Below are positions 24,901 through 26,018 of a DNA stretch of 26,018 nucleotides, in pieces (within the stretch, counting starts at the first letter, position 1; every line of letters starts with the position of its first letter). The notes below the pieces were generated by a model. That model made no database searches and was not told where the DNA came from. It was given only the letters and a program-made list of their open reading frames with translations. Source of the DNA: a virus. The stretch lies in the IMG/VR virus record IMGVR_UViG_3300037585_003076, positions 1 to 26,018 of that record; one strand, 5' to 3'. Made by a program: the position numbers and the translations under genes.

Positions 24901-26018
24901 AATATAATCTTAAGCTTGGAACAAATGAAATAAACGAAACTGAGATGGTGTGTACCCCAGCTGGGTGTAATGTCGCTGCTCAACCAATAACCGTGACGTT
25001 TAATGAAGGTTCTAAGGGTTGGGTTAGTTTTAAGTCATTCATGCATTCATGTGGTGTCTCTGTAACCGGTAAGTATATTACCGCTCCAACAAATAAGCAC
25101 AGCAACACTCATAAAATATGGAAACATCATGACAAAGATGTTGGTAGAAATAACTTTTATGGATCTGGTAATGCCTCTACAATAGACATATTATTCAATG
25201 ATTTACCTTCTACAGTCAAATCTTTTAAAACTATTAATTACGAAGGTTCTAGAGCAAGAGTAAATGTTAGCTTACAAGATAATAATTATTACAACTTACA
25301 AAGTAGTTCTGGATGGTATGTGTCAAGTATTATTACAGACTTACAATCTGGTAGTGTGCCTGAGTTTATTAAAAAAGAAAGCAAGTTTTTCAACTATATA
25401 GTAGGAGAAGAAACAACTTATGATAACATGGATACTAGTGATATCTCTGTACTAGGAATAGGTTATCCTATACAAATAGGTGCAACAACTGATGATTCCA
25501 CAACTTCAGTATCTAATATTCAAACAGGTACTATTAGTATAGGTGGCGAACCTGATCTTGGTAGTACTGAGAGTGGTGGTGAGGTTGTTACTGGCGGTGG
25601 CTCTGAAGAAGGTAGTGAGGGTGTTGTTGTTGGTAACGACCCTAATACAGAGGAGACACAAGAAGATGTTGACACTGAAATAGAAATCGAGGAAACAGAA
25701 TCTGAAGACAGTCTTCCAACTATTAATGAAGTTGGGTTTATGACTGCGTATAATAACGAAGACGGCGAAAATAAAGGTACTTTTCTATTTAAAGTTTCTG
25801 GTGGTAGTGGTAATTACGTATTTAGATTGCATGCTAGGTATGCAAACGGTATTAATATGCCTACTCCTTTTCCTAATGGTATAAATTATAGTGCAAACAC
25901 TTGGGACGATACAGAAATTAATCAAGTTAATAATTTTTGGTGGACGGATCAATTGCTTTCTACAGGAGAAATGCAAGTTCCAGATGATTTTGATTGGAGC
26001 TATGGCGAATGGGATTTC
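18933..26018 (+). CDS. Giant tail hub/nozzle protein, 5' part (runs off the window)
   Basis: The frame is open from the ATG at 18933 to the window end: 2362 codons without a stop, so the gene is 3'-incomplete. The start HNFTSGKMNKDLDERLV then GEYRDALNIQV (about 6-34) is the opening signature of podovirus tail-hub/nozzle proteins of the T7 gp12/P22 gp10 kind. Later conserved-looking parts are IYGSIQALKTRDTDVVVLAE (about 1865-1884), YGISKNPESLAWDQYRIYFA and RGAVLRLSRDGLTPISNVGM (about 1925-1965), and KGWVSFKSF, IWKHHDKDVGRNNFYGSG with INYEGSRARV (about 2028-2110). A Trp/Tyr/Gly-rich region occupies about 1073-1290, a DDDGDG calcium-loop-like motif is at 1383-1388, and an acidic Gly/Glu linker (about 2185-2267) leads to an Ig-like strand GTFLFKVSGGSGNYVF. 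It likely forms the tail tip and may hold host-binding modules. Confidence 0.75.
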   Translation, partial: MPEIKHNFTSGKMNKDLDERLVQNGEYRDALNIQVRTTDGAGSGIGEAGTAQNIQGNTNIAEAYLTKGYEYTEDWNTTRFVGSVADEKTDKAYFFAAAPTPESDKGWLTEIINPITALNLISSDQIDEDDFPNAQWITDYQEVLPGMNGPGNFDSNDNYWDAYAQSIYSGDTKKHWIDSIIEVDAKIEEGEHIFVDKFAVTGRWIDVMGVALPSIVGPGSGVNQITVTNGSHYRVGMIVRFFNDGNQDLFFENGVDSSDGVGVEIVNIQGNVLSFATPQQVNINGLASMTNPTVTWKSAFVFEYRERVLQFNPFRLISSINIIDKLLFWTDGFTEPKKINIERSKEGTEPVSNIEPVPKHTKLTVYDNEENEPDLVEVMDMEWSLKTSDIKREHVTVIRRAPISAPTLEMRDTDRLGDISFSIVNNFIDGENYTPAVPQAGDTRIIDFDINPDIRVGDILIFTSANNTLDPVIITARVKIITDDAVEGYVHFEILYVDPELSIYNPQEWNVELQQQKALFETKFGRVGYRYKYEDGEYSSFSPWSELAFLPGEFSYTPSQGFNNGMENQLRYLAIKDFIPDDSIRPNDVRSIDLLWKTTDDQNVYIIKSISRGRSREWKDFDAEELETTGKVIVTSEMIHKVLSSNQLFRAWDNVPKTAVTQEITANRLVYGNYKQGYDISKDVGLIQNIISSPVTFPFPRKSVKSIRKYKWGIVLGDKYGRETSVLVDGYESGNNEVITGDITVDKSLAHLKNKFQLQQDWGFSPGNILYWAEYVKYYVKETSNEYYSLVLDRWYDAGDGNIWLAFPSVDRNKIDEETYLILKNQHGSQKPVEVEARYKVLAIASEAPDHVKTRYNKFERVEIDQFGVYGVGENGTDLEPNESTGEITDGIPSNLIGKIKIRTTKTLWDDVDIDNNNFKGNKKVRIVGVNEYYSVEAFSPWRDVSRIKRAWQAGARSGCDLPYPFESGEVNMYTKISAMLPPGEIISQTSVDDGPWDDNPGSNSYIKYYMEFRDEVVENRPQFDGRFFVKIEKDDILTEQVLNQAGANGVDYVVDVDAGVAVYEIAYIDNRTTNPGVGGGFGGDNWESYMETNGFSDSLIGYVTPPIPLPWNPGNNQPSTFYNYPLWGSTQTNPWSMDGYWGDVAMNESANFTSDGVPWFGPGGPVDTENFWYWWLEQGEGDSPARTASIFLDSAPAFAAFHWWGKVYAEYTSMEGGFSEYQPRYYPTALSHFDCDIISNYVGNPSLVNFGDTYLNSNGVYDASLNGTGIYGNDSGFWPGYRDGNAVIDGDYYPENFKSTLNYNPPGLSQGKAIDGELGQMCFSMINIEPGAFGFGPEGLFKAKMQTPGTFFRFVEDPYQTVYKVTEIDEPTPNYQQTGIQDDDGDGFPQGIDYTEYANMKGPISIDSINFPDNDTSNLVRNRHSIIVQFARVEDNVQIPGSGIKTDSWDPRGAVKHNGLGSFSIEFLLKANEGELASDEVITEGACWETEPKEDIDVDIYYEASNAIPMKLKQNNIKLYVDPSSDRAEASTINIQSRTLSSTDINGNAIIEPVNLNGYYKINNYSTVSAFGGDGGNTYVYRTISDDVINIKGGTLNYDFQYLATPIGYDTDSPWSMWGIAIGDIISFTHTDGTITRSKILDHVLPIDSTSTYAWDLTSQDYTALNSFDTYTPTDRYTLTDATSIDTITNPNHPIINFPSNQLDDFFAIGGNNIQVGMEVIGNGVEKGTFVKEVDIANFGIYEPPHKIHLSKPLVSTALPNDFTFISVTGWYQIDRDVWRYPVDLPWFNCYSFGNGVESDRIRDDFNAPQINNGVKASSTFLEYGEERMGSGLIHSSELYNATSSINGLNEFSMAQKITKNLNPIYGSIQALKTRDTDVVVLAEDKILKVLANKDAVYNADGNMQLTATDNVLGQTIPFVGDYGISKNPESLAWDQYRIYFADKQRGAVLRLSRDGLTPISNVGMKTYFREFMPKCDNLVGTFDVVSGEYNLKLGTNEINETEMVCTPAGCNVAAQPITVTFNEGSKGWVSFKSFMHSCGVSVTGKYITAPTNKHSNTHKIWKHHDKDVGRNNFYGSGNASTIDILFNDLPSTVKSFKTINYEGSRARVNVSLQDNNYYNLQSSSGWYVSSIITDLQSGSVPEFIKKESKFFNYIVGEETTYDNMDTSDISVLGIGYPIQIGATTDDSTTSVSNIQTGTISIGGEPDLGSTESGGEVVTGGGSEEGSEGVVVGNDPNTEETQEDVDTEIEIEETESEDSLPTINEVGFMTAYNNEDGENKGTFLFKVSGGSGNYVFRLHARYANGINMPTPFPNGINYSANTWDDTEINQVNNFWWTDQLLSTGEMQVPDDFDWSYGEWDF

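Noticed and set aside
18933-26018. Tape-measure protein as an explanation for the giant gene.
   Set aside because: The product is not helical or repetitive; it is rich in beta strands and aromatics and has hub/nozzle-like opening and late motifs.

Overview
This 26-kb window is a contiguous piece of a tailed double-stranded DNA bacteriophage genome. All recognisable genes lie on the + strand, are tightly packed (many TAATG or ATGA stop/start overlaps, no gap above about 130 bases), and are AT-rich, at roughly one third GC by eye. Starts lack Shine-Dalgarno sequences. Instead they follow A/T-rich leaders, and eight of them have the context ATT-ATG. That leader style, the AT richness and the protein families suggest a phage of a Bacteroidota host, probably a marine flavobacterium. 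The large terminase, portal, capsid and connector genes and their order recall crAss-like or related podovirus-type phages. Host and taxonomy are inference from remembered family patterns, not from a database search.

Layout. Positions 30-2082 hold two Lys-rich proteins sharing an MAFKM N-terminus, with a small putative zinc metallopeptidase (HEMKH) between them. Positions 2129-3938 encode a phage group I chaperonin (GroEL) followed by an overlapping GroES co-chaperonin. After a hairpin-bearing spacer, 4056-7508 encodes a beta-rich virion protein, a MarR-like winged-helix protein, a holin-like membrane protein, another virion protein and two paralogous jelly-roll (carbohydrate-binding-like) proteins. 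Positions 7532-8605 hold small proteins of unknown role, including one that looks like a duplicated, degenerate GroES fold.

Positions 8559-14665 form the packaging and head-assembly block: a candidate small terminase, large terminase, portal and scaffold. The major capsid protein follows at 14684-16216 and ends in an intrinsic terminator. A conserved unknown gene (16285-17130) sits alone between two terminators. Two connector/adaptor-like genes (17257-18926) lead into a very large tail gene of at least 2362 codons, which starts at 18933 and runs off the window end.

The genes fit one programme. Chaperonins may fold capsid or tail proteins; scaffold, capsid and portal build the procapsid; terminase fills it; connectors and the tail protein close it; decoration and jelly-roll proteins may bind surfaces; and the holin may help release virions. 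No integrase, tRNA, CRISPR array, insertion sequence, tape-measure gene or DNA-replication gene is visible here. The most unusual points are the complete phage chaperonin pair plus a third GroES-like protein, a sharp base-composition break inside groEL, the metallopeptidase placed between MAFKM paralogues, and a wing-helix/holin cassette of higher GC inside the structural block.
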